Shown here: piece after piece, positions 11,251-24,000 of the stretch
How the letters are laid out: each line of letters opens with the position of its first letter
How positions within the stretch are numbered: the stretch's first letter is position 1
Source of the DNA: Atherinomorus stipes
Lineage: Eukaryota > Chordata > Actinopteri > Atheriniformes > Atherinidae
Reading direction: 5' to 3'
Assembly: GCA_023101725.1 (NCBI GenBank)
Contig: JALJCO010001044.1
Coordinates: forward strand, 1-64,000
DNA length: 64,000 nt
Notes under the pieces: model-generated
Database searches by the model: none
Told to the model about the DNA's origin: nothing
The model's input: only the letters and a program-made list of their open reading frames with translations
Program-made: the position numbers and the translations under genes

Positions 11251-14200
11251 CTTTACTGATAGAAATAGACATTTTTTCAGTGTGATAACAATCAACAATG
11301 GTGGATCTCATTCACTTATCGCTTAGTTCATCTGATCATCTGATTTGTTTCACATTTAAGCAGTGGGAGGAGACTTTATCACATGTTGAATCTGTCCACC
11401 TTTGTTCTGCGTGTAATTGAAGGAATCTAAAAATGGAGGCAAGGTCAGGGTTGGAGCATAGAAAAGGTAAGCGATTTTCATAGCAGAAGCCTTCGTTAAA
11501 AAAAAAAAAGAGTCAGGCGAAATGAAATGATAAAGGTAGCCGTAACAGGCTGTGTTAAGCATGCAAGATTACATTAGGCGTGTGAATTGATATAATTGAA
11601 AGGTGTGGCTTGAGAATGTGACTGCTTTCAGAGCAACATTAGAATTCTCTGCAGCATTATGTAATCCCTGACGTTTCACTTCCTCAGTGTTTTACATCAG
11701 GGGTGTTGGTTTTGAGCTGCGGTTGCAGCAAGGGTGACAGCCGTTTTAAAGGGGTTAAGTGATAAGAGACTTCTTGGTTCTGGTCTGATGTCTAAGTTGA
11801 GGAATTTTCTCTTCTCTTCAGAGTCATGCATGCGTGCAGTTATTTATTTTTTCTTTTCTTTTCCCATCACCATCTGCAGCCAGCGAAACTCCCTGTGTCT
11901 GCATGTGTTCTAGCAGTCTGTGCGTCTCCTTTCAGGGTCTGCCTGCTGCAACTGCTTTAATGGATAGATGATGCAACTCCCCTTTCCTCTCACTACCAGC
12001 ATCTGAATGTGCGCGAGTCCTTATGAGCGTGTGAGAGAAAGATGTTGGGAGGGGGATGTCGCTGAATGAAGCTCAGCTTGGATGTTTGCACTGCAGGGTG
12101 GGTGGTTGCTAAGCAATGGCAGTGTGTTTGTTTTATTTTTAGAGAGAATCACTGCTGGTTAAGTAACAGATTTGTCTTTCTCACATACATGTGAACCCTC
12201 TTTCACATTGAAATGTAAGCAACATCTAAGAGGTAACGATCAGCTTGAGGAAAATTTGGTTGGTAGAACCGAGTGGCAGAAATGTGAATGGCCTGGCTTA
12301 CTGCTTCGCCTTGCTCATGAAATCTAAACCGGCCCGGAGTATTTATAGAGCTTTTTTTTTTCTCCAACATAGACTATGACACTGCACACATGCGCAGATT
12401 AGACGCAAACACTCACATTCACCTTCCTCTGGAACCAGCTGTAGTCATTTCTTGCATGTACCAGCCTTTTTTGGGCACGTGCCTGTCATGCCACATGTGA
12501 GCTCATGTGGAAAGTAATGCCAAGCAAATAATCTATATCTTGTTATGATGATGCTTTTCATTGATTTTGAGATCTTGTAAAAGCTACAGTACCAGTGAGC
12601 TGTGATTAAATTGGGTTAGTATGATGAAAAAGTATTTGAAGGTAGCTCAGTATAAGGCGACTTTGGCAAGTGTAAAAAACTGTAAATACTGCTAAGGTAC
12701 TAACCAAAATGAAAATGATTCATATTTTAGTTTTATTATTTTACAAATTAAAACTTTTTTTACATATTTGTCAATTTGTTTCTTATTATTCAGTCAGAAT
12801 ATTTTTATTTTCATTACCATTTTCAGAAACGTTAAATGTGTTTTTTGTACGGCTTCTGCTGGATCAGCTTTTTGGGATTTACATAAATTGCATAACGATA
12901 ACCTCATACTGAGAATGTGGCAAGTCTGGAACATTATTAATTTTAGTTCTGCTATCATAATTAGATGATTAAACCACCCACACCGGCTGCATTAGATCCA
13001 CAGATCGATCAGCGATGTAGCTGTGTGACTTTGGGTGTGGTCTCAATTTTTACTCTGCGATGGTATGATTTATCTGCTAAATATACAGTAAAAACGTTTT
13101 TTGGCTTATCACACCGACCTCATATCAGTAATAATACACCTTCTACCATATTTTTTAGTGTGTAGGCTATATGCTAGAAACATTAGAAATACATTTTAGC
13201 TATTATAATTATTGATAGCGGTTATGATAAAGGATTTTCAGTTTGTTTCAGCAACTGAATGAGCCGTTTCTAAGTCAGAGCTGGGCAGATTTCATGTCTT
13301 TGCTTTTTCAGTCATTCATAGATTTGATGAATTCTGCATACTTATAGCCTTTCACAAAAGAATGTGAAAAATGGCTGTTCAGGTAGACACTGTGTTGCAG
13401 CGTAAAAGGTTGGTGGAAGTACAAACATGCAGCTGCGACGCAGCAATTCAGCACAGCACATGCAACATATATGTTTCCATCTGACATTTAGCCTCAGTGG
13501 CACCAAGAAAGTGCTTTTAGAGTAGTTTTTTTCACTTTGACTCTACTTTTGGAAAAGTGGAGCATTAATTCCCACCCTTCATTTAAGATGTTTATTTTGT
13601 TACATTAGAAGCCACGCCCACTCACCCCTGACCTTGCCCTTTTACACTATCCATTCAAAGTGGATGTTTTAGGTGATTCAGACATCAGCTGCAGCCAGAC
13701 ATGGATGTAGATTTACTGCCTCCGTCCTCAGTGTATTATCACTTGTCAAGGTAGGGGAGAAGTTGTGGTAAAAAACAACAAAAGCTACCTTTTTTTTTTT
13801 TTCTTTTTCTGACAAATCTGTTTTGTACGGACGTCATATCTATGAAGTCAGTGGGGTTCTTTTTTTCTCTCCAATGTGTTCTGTTATTATGTTATGCTGT
13901 AAAATGAGTAGTAACTGTATTTATTGTCATCTAAATCTATTCTCTGTACCTGGTAAATGTTTGTTTTTGAGCACAGACAGTGGCATCTGTGAGCATAAAT
14001 AATAGTTTGACCAACTCAGCTCTGCTGCAGCCAGTATTTGTTCTGCAGGCCATCCCGCTATTTCTGCTGACAGGAAAACAAACTTTACAAGGGCTTTTTA
14101 TCAGAGTGGATTAATTTGAGAAATCAATGCTTGTTTTCCTGAGATAATGACATCATTAAGTCATTGTTTCAAGATGATGGCATTTAGTTTTTTTTTCCCC

Positions 14201-14980
14201 ATATACGGGCTGTGTTAATGTGAATGTAAATGTGCTGCATTGAAAAGACACTTCCAAATGCATTATACAGCAAGTGGAAAATCTTTATTGTAACATAATG
14301 TTACTCTGCTTAATGTTAAATATTTTATGACAGTAACATACATGCATTTTTTGTATTTGTACTGCTAAGATACATTCCTAATTTGAATTTTATACTCGAA
14401 TAATCAGGATTTAAAGGACAAATTGAAGCTAATAAATACAGTTGCATGGAATAATGGCAGCACATGATGTGGGAACATTGCAGTTGTGTAGTAGTAAAGC
14501 AATATTACACTGCAATGATAAAGAGCCTCTAGTAGAACCACTATAGATTTTTATTTTCTTAAATTTCCCAAAAGCACACACAGATTTGTGCAAATGCACA
14601 CACCAGGAAATGATTTTAGCACCGCTGGAAATATGTTTCTCATCTCCGATCCTCCGTGTCGCTGATCCGTTGCTTGCTTTCTCACAGAAGAATCTGACAG
14701 CCATCTTCCCATTCATTTTTGTGGGATTAACACATTGTTTGGATCTGTTGCAGAGTTACATAACTGTGTCTGCTAGTTTTCAAGTTTTTGTCAATTTAGT
14801 CATGTTTATTACTGCATATTTAATAAATCTCACAGTGTTTGCAAGAAACCGAAGTCCCTCATCAACAAACTGATACACACAGAAAAGGGCTTATGGGTGA
14901 TATCAGCTGAGTTGGGAAATGTGTAAGTAAGACTAGAAAAGCACTCAGAGTGCAGACTTCGCCAGGCAGCCCATTTTCCA
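11251..14980. other. Non-coding stretch, no gene seen
   Basis: Mostly unique AT-rich DNA upstream of the phosphatase coding exon. Frames are short and show no protein family I know. Homopolymer T runs occur near 12351 and 13790. Confidence 0.4.
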
Positions 14981-14984
14981 CTTT

Positions 14985-15372
14985 ACAAAATTCCTGGATC
15001 CAGAAGCTGATACGAAGCACCACCTGGTGCGAGACCTGGCGGATAGTGTAATTAAAATAAGTGGTAACAAAGTATAAATAAAATATAGCAACACGTGTGG
15101 CATTTATTGTCATTTTTGTGGGATGAGCTCATCCTCACCACCTACTGGCGTGGAGTGGACCTGTCGAGCAATGATAAAGAACCATTTAAAAAAAATTCCT
15201 GTTTCCAGACGATGATCTGGATCACCACCAAAATTTACTGATTTGCTACCTGTCATAAAACAGACTATCTCTGAAAATTTCAGCAAAATCTGTCTAACAT
15301 CTGGAGTTATTTTGAAAAACAGACAACCCAACGCCGATGAAAACATAACCCCCACCTCCTGGCAGAGGTAAA
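14985..15372. repeat. Interspersed repeat fragment
   Basis: The segments 'gatgatctggatcaccaccaa', 'tctgaaaatttcagcaaaatctg', 'acgccgatgaaaacataac' and 'ctggcagaggtaa' occur in the order of a high-copy fish repeat that ends in a 'gcggaggtaa'-type terminus. No coding capacity is evident. Confidence 0.5.
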
Positions 15373-16179
15373 CTGTTCCTCAGATTTGTATCCATAAAAA
15401 AAAAAAAAAAAAGTGCTGTCCAGTTTTTTTTTTTCTAATCTTACGTTCTGCTCACAATCATAGGCAAAGATGAATTTACCCCATATTAGCATAAATATAA
15501 GATTGACCGATATCTGAACCACTGCCTCCCATATCTTTAATGGACTGATAAAGCTATTATTTTTCAGAATCCTGCATCTAAAAAATGGGGTGCAAATTGT
15601 CTTAACTATATATGACAGCAAAATTAGGTTAAACTTCACCTAGAGCTGATACTAACACACTTTATTGGCTCATATTGTGCTGCTTCTTGACCCAAGATCA
15701 CTTTTGGGGAAATGTCTTCCCTTTGGAGAACGATGCCTGGATGACCCGCACTCACAAGTTGCTTGTATTTCCCATCCTCCAGTTGGACACAGAGCACAAC
15801 TGTTAACATTTAGTTGTGAAATGAATGAATGAATTAAAAACGATTTCTTAATCTCAGAGGGAAATTGATTCTTTTCATGATTATTGTCTGTGTTTGTGTA
15901 TTTTATGAAACAGCTCTGAATTCACCTCCAAGACACACTGGAAAGTTGAATCAACATTTTGGGTGGTTGGAGAAATAACCAATGAGAAAAGTCAATTCAT
16001 CACTTTGTCTTTGATGTTGAATGCAATGCTGGTTTCTTTATGATGAGGCAAAACTGAAAAATGATTTATTGATCCTTGTATTCTGTGTATTATCTTGTAT
16101 ATTTTAGTTCGTTTTTTTTTTTTTTTTTTTTTTTTTACTTAATTCATGCAGCCAACAGTCAAGGTGACAGTAATCTGTA
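15373..16179. other. Non-coding stretch with poly-T tract
   Basis: No gene recognised. A run of about 27 T residues lies near 16111-16137. Confidence 0.4.
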
Positions 16180-16430
16180 GTGTAGCATTACCTTATTTTC
16201 ACTTGGTAGAGCAGTTTTCTGTCAACTGAAGTGTAGCGGATCGATTCCAGGCTTCCCTGGGATATATGTTGAAATGGCCTCTGACGCTTAACCTCACGTT
16301 GCCTCCTGATGTGCCTATCTGGGTATGAATGTGTGTGTGAATGGTGAAACCTGACATTTAGTATAAACACCTTTGAGCTGTCAACATGACTAGAAAAGGG
16401 CTTTATAAGTTCCTTCACCATTTGCCAATG
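16180..16430 (+). mobile_element. tRNA-derived SINE (V-SINE/AFC-like tail)
   Basis: A tRNA-like head carries an A-box-like 'ggtagagcag' at 16205-16214 and a B-box-like 'GGATCGATTCC' at about 16238-16248, close to the consensus GGTTCGANTCC. The body has 'gtatgaatgtgtgtgtgaatgg' style sequence. The tail 'ctttgagctgtcaacatgactagaaaaggGCTTTATAAgttc' resembles the conserved 3' end of teleost V-SINE/AFC SINEs. Divergence implies an old copy. It is not a functional tRNA gene. Confidence 0.7.
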
Positions 16431-16434
16431 TATA

Positions 16435-16995
16435 GGGTGTCCAAAAGTCTCTTTACAATTTTTAAAACATTATTACAAAGGCACTTTAGAAGATTTCTTA
16501 ATCAGATTTGTTCTGTTGCAGTCAGTGTTTATCGCAGTTTGTAATCACATTGAAATTGTGTGTTTTAAGTGTCCTGTTAATGAAAGAGGTACTATTAAAT
16601 TGAACCTAAAAAAGGGCTCCTTCTCAAGAGAAGGCCAATGTGTATCATGGTTTATTGAGACATTCTTATCCATTCTTTCTATGGGGTTAAAGATATCATG
16701 TACTGTAATGCAAAAAGATGCCAGTCGTAGCTGAGTTGAAGCAAAAGTGTTCTGATGCAATTGCCACCATTGATGAGCCTACGCTACAGCGAACATGGCA
16801 AGAAATTGAATACCGTCTTGATGTGCTGGGTGCAACTAATGGTGCCCATATAGAGGTATATGAGGTAAAAATAAATAAATAAAAAAAAAAACAAACTTTG
16901 ACAACCACTGATTACAATAAAACAAATCTGGTTCAGATATCCTCAACTGCCTTTGTAAAAGGATTATAAAAACCGTAGAGACTAAGTACATCCTA
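16435..16995 (+). mobile_element. Internally deleted mariner/IS630-type element
   Basis: The left terminus GGGTGTCCAAAAGTCTCTTT follows TA. The right end (16966-16995, reading to '..catccta') is a degenerate inverted copy of it. Near the right end, about 16718-16876 encodes, without stops, the transposase C-terminus of this group (AELKQKCSDAIATID..., QRTWQEIEYRLDV..., NGAHIEVY). The DDE catalytic core is absent, so the copy is dead. It abuts the tail of the SINE to the left. Confidence 0.7.
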
Positions 16996-17256
16996 CATAC
17001 TTGATGCTCTTTGTTACCTTGTGATCACCATTCAAAGATGTACATGAAAAAGCTGATGTACATCTGTTCATGTACATGTGCATGAATAGATGTATCCAGA
17101 TAACCAATTTACCAATCCAGTTCGGTTTCTAACTCTTTAGTCTGTCTGTTATGCAACGTGATGAAATTGTCTGACTTTATAAAAGTCAGGTTTTTACCTT
17201 TGTTAGTGATGATCTTAAATATCTTTCTTTCTCCTCTTTCCTCATTCAATCCTTAG

Positions 17257-17268
17257 CTATAGGCAGCG
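17257..17268 (+). promoter_or_regulatory. 5' UTR segment after splice acceptor of the phosphatase coding exon
   Basis: A pyrimidine-rich tract ends in CCTTAG at 17251-17256. Twelve bases of untranslated leader then precede the ATG at 17269, in the context 'gcagcgATGG', a good Kozak match (G at +4). This implies an upstream non-coding exon. Confidence 0.7.
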
Positions 17269-18099
17269 ATGGGTGCATTCCTGGACAAGCCGAAGACGGA
17301 GAAACACAGTGCCCATGGTGAGGGCAACGGGCTACGCTATGGCCTCAGCTCCATGCAGGGCTGGCGAGTGGAAATGGAGGATGCCCACACAGCTGTGGTG
17401 GGCCTCCCCCATGGACTCACTGACTGGTCCTTCTTTGCTGTCTACGATGGTCATGCCGGGTCCCGGGTGGCCAACTACTGTTCTGGGCACCTGCTGGAAC
17501 ACATCTTGTCAGGAGGTGCTGAATTTGGTTCTGGACCGGGCTCGGTGGAGGGAGTGAAGGACGGCATCCGCTCAGGCTTCCTGAACATTGACGAGTACAT
17601 GCGCAACTTCTCTGACCTGCGTCAGGGCCTGGACCGCAGTGGATCAACAGCTGTGTGTGTGTTGCTAAGCCCGACTCACCTCTACTTCATTAACTGCGGT
17701 GACTCGCGGGCCGTGCTGAGTCGAGACAGCAAGGTGGGCTTCTCCACACAGGACCACAAGCCCTGTAACCCGCGTGAAAAGGAGCGCATCCAGAATGCTG
17801 GCGGCTCGGTTATGATCCAAAGGGTAAACGGCTCCCTGGCCGTGTCCCGGGCCCTGGGGGACTACGACTACAAATGTGTGGATGGTAAGGGCCCCACGGA
17901 GCAGCTGGTGAGCCCCGAGCCTGAGGTTTGTGTGTTAGAGCGGGCAGCCGAAGGAGACGAGTTTGTAGTGCTGGCATGTGATGGAATCTGGGACGTCATG
18001 TCCAACGAGGAGCTGTGCGAGTTTGTCCGCTCACGACTGCTGGTTTGCGATGACCTGGAGAAAGTCTGTAACTCAGTGGTGGACACCTGTCTTCACAAG
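17269..18099 (+). CDS. ppm1b: Phosphatase coding exon 1 (residues 1-277)
   Basis: The single large exon typical of PPM1A/B genes holds almost the whole catalytic core. It runs from the ATG to CTTCACAAG, followed by the donor GTAAGC at 18100 (phase 0). GC content and codon use stand out sharply from the flanking AT-rich introns. The open frame runs three codons past the donor before a stop, which is intron read-through and not protein. Confidence 0.96.
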
Positions 18100-21000
18100 G
18101 TAAGCAAGTAAAGCTGTCTGTATTTTTCTTGACAAGAACTTGAAATTACAATATAGAAAAATATCAAACATAATTTTTTTTTAACAATGTGATGTGTAAG
18201 ACCCCCATTTGTTTTAATAAAAACCTAGCATCTTTTCCACTGGCTTTCTCAGTAGCCCATTTAATAAACATCCCTCGTAGGACCACGTTAAATTTGTGTC
18301 ACCTGGTTTTCACCGGTTTTCTGTGATGGGTACTCAAAAAAGAAAAAAAAACAAAAAACGAGTACACAGAGTAGTTATTTTTACCCTACTGGATGGGTTA
18401 TCTCAAGTAACAGGCACACGTGGCCATAAATCTCCTCTGCTGCAACTGCCTTTTGTGATGAATGTGACACTGTATGCTTACAGAAAGTTACTGCGACCAC
18501 ATGGACTGTTGCAAGGTAATGACAAGGTGACTGGTTGAAGGCCAGGGCTCTGTTTTCACTTAGTGGGTCTTATAAAAAACAATTATGTCCAGGGTGTACA
18601 GTGGAGACTGAGCAGGTCACAACATAATGTTAGTAAAGATAAAAGGTATATTTATCATTTAGAGCTAAAGCTGATGAATCAGATAAGAAGTCAGTCAAGT
18701 ATTTAGATGGTAGATGAAAAGCTTTTCTGTGAGATTGCATCATTATCAATTAAATATTTTGCACTTACAACCAAATTATTTATAGGAATCACAAGAACCT
18801 GTGTTCGAACTCGATAGATATAATATTGGAATTTTGGCTGATATCCGATGTGCTGATGTTTTAAAACCCATGTGGTCGATAATATCAGTACTGACATTAA
18901 AGCTGAAAAAAATAAGCAGTCTTTGCAAAAAGCAGTTTTGTTGTCTGTTTCCAACACTTTGAAAAATAGGGGTGGGGAAAAAATTTCTTTACACTGAAAT
19001 ATCATGGTACTTTCATATGCCAATATCAAATCAATATTTAAAAACGCGGTATCAATCTATTTACTTACAAAATCTCACAAGATTTCATTGTTCTGTTACA
19101 AAATCTCACAATATGTCATGAATTCTTGTGAGATTTTGTTAGTAAAATAGATCGATACCACGTTTTTAAATGTCAGTATTAGGGGTGTCCCCAAATAGTC
19201 GACGATTCGACGATTCGTTTCCAGGACTGTGCTTCGACTGTGAGTCTCTAAGTCGAATAGTCGCAACATGTGGTTACCAAGCAAAGATCAGACCATTCTG
19301 CAGTAGGAGGAGGTTGAACGTTTGATTTTTACAGAGTATTAATTTGTTCTTTTAATAATTCATGTCATAGTACTGTTAGCAGCCGAATAATTCTGTTATT
19401 ATAAGTGTGGCATAAAGCAAGCTGCGCCGGGCAGGCGGGTTTAAACAGCAGTCTGCCGGTGAGTCGCGCGCGCTGACCATTCAGCCAGAGATGTCTCCAT
19501 GACCAAGTAGCCAGAGACATGATGAAGGACACTCACCTGTCACATCATCATTGTAGTTTCTTCCACTGATTTATAGCATCAGTCTGTGAAGATGGAAACA
19601 GTCTGACAGACATGAACATCGCGTCTACTCCTGTGCGTAATGCGTAAAGATCCAGATGGATGCGCTGGTGCTGCTGGAGGATTATTCAGATTGTATCAGG
19701 AAATAACGCGTTTTTAAGAACCATAATTTCCTGAATCGTGAAGCCTGCGGCTGATATCAGACTCAGAGCAGCGCTTTAATCTTTATCCTGAACTGGACCG
19801 CCGTCTCGCTGCGTCAGCTGTTGAGCGCACATGTGGAGCCGTTCCTCGTGAACGGGACAGACCAGGAGAAGATGCTGCACCATCCAGCAAGTTGTGGAAT
19901 AATCATGACTGTGATGTTCGGATCATCCCCCCACCTCCACCTCCATCCAGAGGAGATTCTCCCGTCGACTTTGTTAATGAAGCGAGGAGCGCACCTCCAG
20001 CTCATCGCCATTTTACTGCACACTTTCTAACTTTTACTTTCCGTTTACTTGGATATAACTTTGTATTTCGTTATGAGCCTATTTTTGTTATTGTGTAATT
20101 TACTTATTCAGTGAAGGTTATTCTTTTGGAATTCCGCTTAATATGTTTGACATTTGGACCGTGCGCCGCGCAAAACGGCTGTTACGCCGTTTTAATCCTC
20201 TTTCCCGACTTTAAATTGTTAAGCAAAAAAAGGAAAGAAAAATATTAAGTTTATCCCTGCAGTGTTAACTGAAAAATAAAAATCTAATTAATGAACTGTT
20301 TTACACCAACATACCTTCACATTTTCTTTTTGTTAAATATTTTAATGGTTTTAAACAAGCAGACATGTTTTATAGCCTAAACAAAACATGATTCGACTAT
20401 TCGTCGACGAATGACATGATCTGACGAATCAGGTTCGACTATGAAAATTCTTAGTCGGGGACACCCCTAGCCAGTATATTATATGCATATATAAAATATT
20501 ACGATATTTCAGTGTAGTCTTTAGAAGTTTTAAAGTCTGTAAAAATAAGTTTTTGAAGTAGTTTTTGTCTTTTTTTTTTTTTTAGACTTTAGAAACAGCA
20601 GGCTGATCGGTTAAATATCGGTTTAATATCGGTGGAGGGGCCGATGCCCGATACTCAGTTTTAAAGTCGATATAGGCCGATATCGATAGAGGGCCAATTT
20701 TATCGTGCATCCCTAATCTTCATTATAAAGTCAAGCGTACTTTTATAATGTTTTTACCTTTTATTTATTTATTTATTTATTTATTTTCCCTTGGCTAATG
20801 GTTATATAATACAAAGTACTTTACAATATGTGTTTCATGGACTCACTCTCACACTTGTACAGTACTTTTCTTTACATATGTGGAATGCATTTTTCTTGAT
20901 TGTACACACTCAAATCAAACACCAAGAGGACATAGATGGCAATAGAGGGTGTGTTGCCCAAGCACACTTTAATTGTAGGATCAAAGTGACTGCCATTCCT

Positions 21001-24000
21001 CCTCCCTCAATAAATGATTAATCCAGAAAATTATTTTTGGAGGAATATTTTATTTCAGTTTTGTTTACATAGCACAAATTCACACACGTTTAAGGCACTT
21101 TGCTTTTAATAAAACCCAATATTTCCTGTTTGATCAAGCTCTCAATAGTGAAAATAATGGCTGACAACCCAAACATTTAAAGGCCTCCTTCCACTAAAAA
21201 CCCGTTTAACTTGCTCCCTCTGAAATACGGAGGGTTTCCCCTTGTTTACTTACACATGCTGACTTGCTAGCGTTGCATTCCCCCCAGTCGGCTGTGCTTT
21301 CTCATCAGAGAAACAATACGAAGAAAAGAGCGAATCGGGAACAGCCTCGCAGTTCTACGTCACATTGCAAATAGCGTATCCCACGTGGGGTTTCTATCTG
21401 TCCATTGGAAGGCAGGAAACCCTCCACTACACACTAGAAGTGGAGACAGCACGATTGTAGCTCCGGAGTTGAGAAGCTAATTAGCTAACTGTTTGTTAGC
21501 ATGGCTGCACAAACTTGTTTGTCGGCTCTATTTCCTGTCTGTAACGAAATAAGAGCGGAGGGCGGAGCTTCCTTCATACACTGATGGGAGGCAGCCAATC
21601 AGACGGAAATTCATGAGAAGGACCCGGAAAAGCCTGCTGTTGGACCACAAGCCTCTCTTCTAGTATACAATTACAGCGGGATACTAAGCAACCAGAAGGT
21701 TTTTTTTAACAGAAACGATGCAGAATGCATTCAATAATAATGGAGAAGACAGAAATATTAATGAAAAGACCATGAAAGTACAACTTTAAGAAGAGAAATC
21801 TGGTACTAAATTAACTGAAATTATGAGATGATTTTCAAGCAAATGTGAACAAATAGTTTATTTCAGCTTGTTTTATAAAGTTTTTTCTTTATTTGACAGA
21901 ACCACGTTGATGTTGATCAATGAGACCATGCAGAGCTTTTATTTATTATCTGCCACCATCTTCAAGTTCCTACCATGGTTCCTACCCATCTTTATGATTT
22001 TAGTCATACAAACAGCAATGTTTACCCTACGGACACCCTGTGGAATTATCAAAGTCGGCTCAGCTCGTTGTGCTTATTTTTTTGGGCCTGAAAAACAACC
22101 CGAGCACAAACTTTTTTTTTTCTTTCTTTTTTTTTTATCATCTTTGACACTTTGTTGTAAATTTCTGCAAATTTTACATCCCTAGGAGATTATAAAAACA
22201 TGGTTTTTGTAGGCAAAAATATCAATAATAGATTTATCTGGATGAAAAACAACTTCTTCCATTGAATGCAAACATTTTATTTCTATACAACATTTCTTTT
22301 TTTCTTTCTTTTTTTTTTTTTTTTATATTAGTTTACTATTAGTTTACATGTTAATCCATGGCACTGAATTAACTATCTTCAATTTCTTTTAAAATGTTGC
22401 ACATATTACCATCTCTATGACTAAGACAACTGCGATGGACAATCTTGTTTTTGTTACACTGTACGGCTTTGATGAGTTATTAAAACAGCTCATATCATAG
22501 GAACATTGATGGGAAATGTTTGGGGTTATGAAACCATCATGACATTTAAAAACTGATATACAGTGAAACCAGACACCCATGCCTCCTCTGCAATATGGCA
22601 GACTGTAGTAGAACTGCTTGGTCATGTCCATTAACTGTATATGATTGCACCTTAACTTTGGATATTCAACTTGTTTGTAATTGTACTTATTTATTACTTG
22701 ACTTCTTTAAATTAAAGTGTTTCCTTACGGCTCAGGTAGTGTTACCAGCTTCATTCTACCCATCATCTTGCTGTGAACGCCTCAAAACATGCCACTGCCT
22801 GGAAGTGATTGAGTTTAGGCTTTTTAGGGAGGGGCAAGAGCGTGCCATTGTAAAGAAAAGGGGTGTGCTGGATTTATAAAACAAGACAAAGCAAGAACAA
22901 CATTACGAAACAGAATGCAGCACAGTAATTGTCTTACTCTGATTAGCTTTGCATAACCCATGAAATGCCAAAGTCGTAACTGAAAGATTGGATTAAGTGC
23001 ACCGCCCCAGACTATATTGTAACCATTCACGTGCACAGACAAATCAAAGACCCACTTAGTGAAAGGAATATTTAGCCATTAGTTTTTCCACGCAGTTTAT
23101 TATGTGGAAAAAATATCCCCTGAAATGTTAAAAGTAGACCATCTTTAAACCTGATTTGAGGAGGAAAGAAACCCCACCCATTCATTAGTCATTATTTGCA
23201 TGCAGCTGCATTGTGTATTTTCGTAGTACATCAGTTGAATGTAATCGTGGTCTGGTTGTATTGTTGTCTTTCTGTAGGGGAGCAGGGACAATATGAGCGT
23301 GGTGTTGGTGTGTTTACCTGGAGCTCCCAAGATCTCGGAAGAGGCCGTGAAAAAGGAAGAAGAATTGGATAAATACCTAGAAACCCGTGTTGAAGGTCAG
23401 CATTTTGAACATGAACAAACATGATTGTGTTTTCTCATTAAAAGATCTGGCCTGCTGACAGAAAATATTTTAAGAACCACAATCACATTGAAAATATATT
23501 GTATATTTACATTTTTTTATTTTAATATTCATCTGTTTTAAAAAAGGGGAAGCATTCATCACAGATAAGTTGGATATTTTCTATAGATCTCCACTAGACT
23601 GCAGGGTTTTCTCAAAGTGCTACAATTTCCTAAACAATAGAAAATTACAATATATCTGTTTGATGTACCAGATTAAAGGTACTGAACATTTTTCCATTTT
23701 TCTTAAAATAGAAAGTATGCATTAGAAAACAAAGCAAACATTTTTAATGTATATAAATAATCATTTTGAAAATTAAGTTGAAACTGAAGTGCTGTTTATT
23801 TACTTTTGGACCTACCATATTGAATGGTACAGAAGAGTGAAACCAGGTAGTTTGTCAATAGTTGTTCAGTCAAATTTCTGGCTGTCAGTCATCTATGGAT
23901 GTCACTTCCCAAATCCTGCATGAAGGGTGCATTTAGCTTTGATTCTTTCTTTTGTATTTTTTTGTCCTTTTTTTATCAGTTTTGTCTCTACTATGCACAT

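Larger units (their letters stand above)
18800..20715. mobile_element. Outer hAT-like relic hosting two further insertions
   Basis: The right flank reads 'gatataggccgatatcgatag...atcgtgcATCCCTA' (ends 20715), the usual terminus of a large fish hAT group. The left flank, from about 18800, carries related 'ggctgatatccgatgtgctgatg' sequence. Between them lie the elements at about 18967-20520 and 19180-20469. The left terminus itself is eroded, so the start is approximate. Confidence 0.5.
18100..23277 (+). other. Phosphatase intron (5.2 kb) hosting nested transposons
   Basis: GT at 18100, AG at 23276-23277. It contains the nested hAT-like elements at about 18800-20715, a (TTTA)n run at 20759-20787, a possible TTAA-flanked element at 21181-21785 and poly-T tracts near 22110 and 22300. 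No internal exon was recognised. Confidence 0.8.

Noticed and set aside
16200..16250. Possible tRNA gene
   Set aside because: A-box and B-box are degenerate, no acceptor stem pairs, and the downstream body is a SINE tail.
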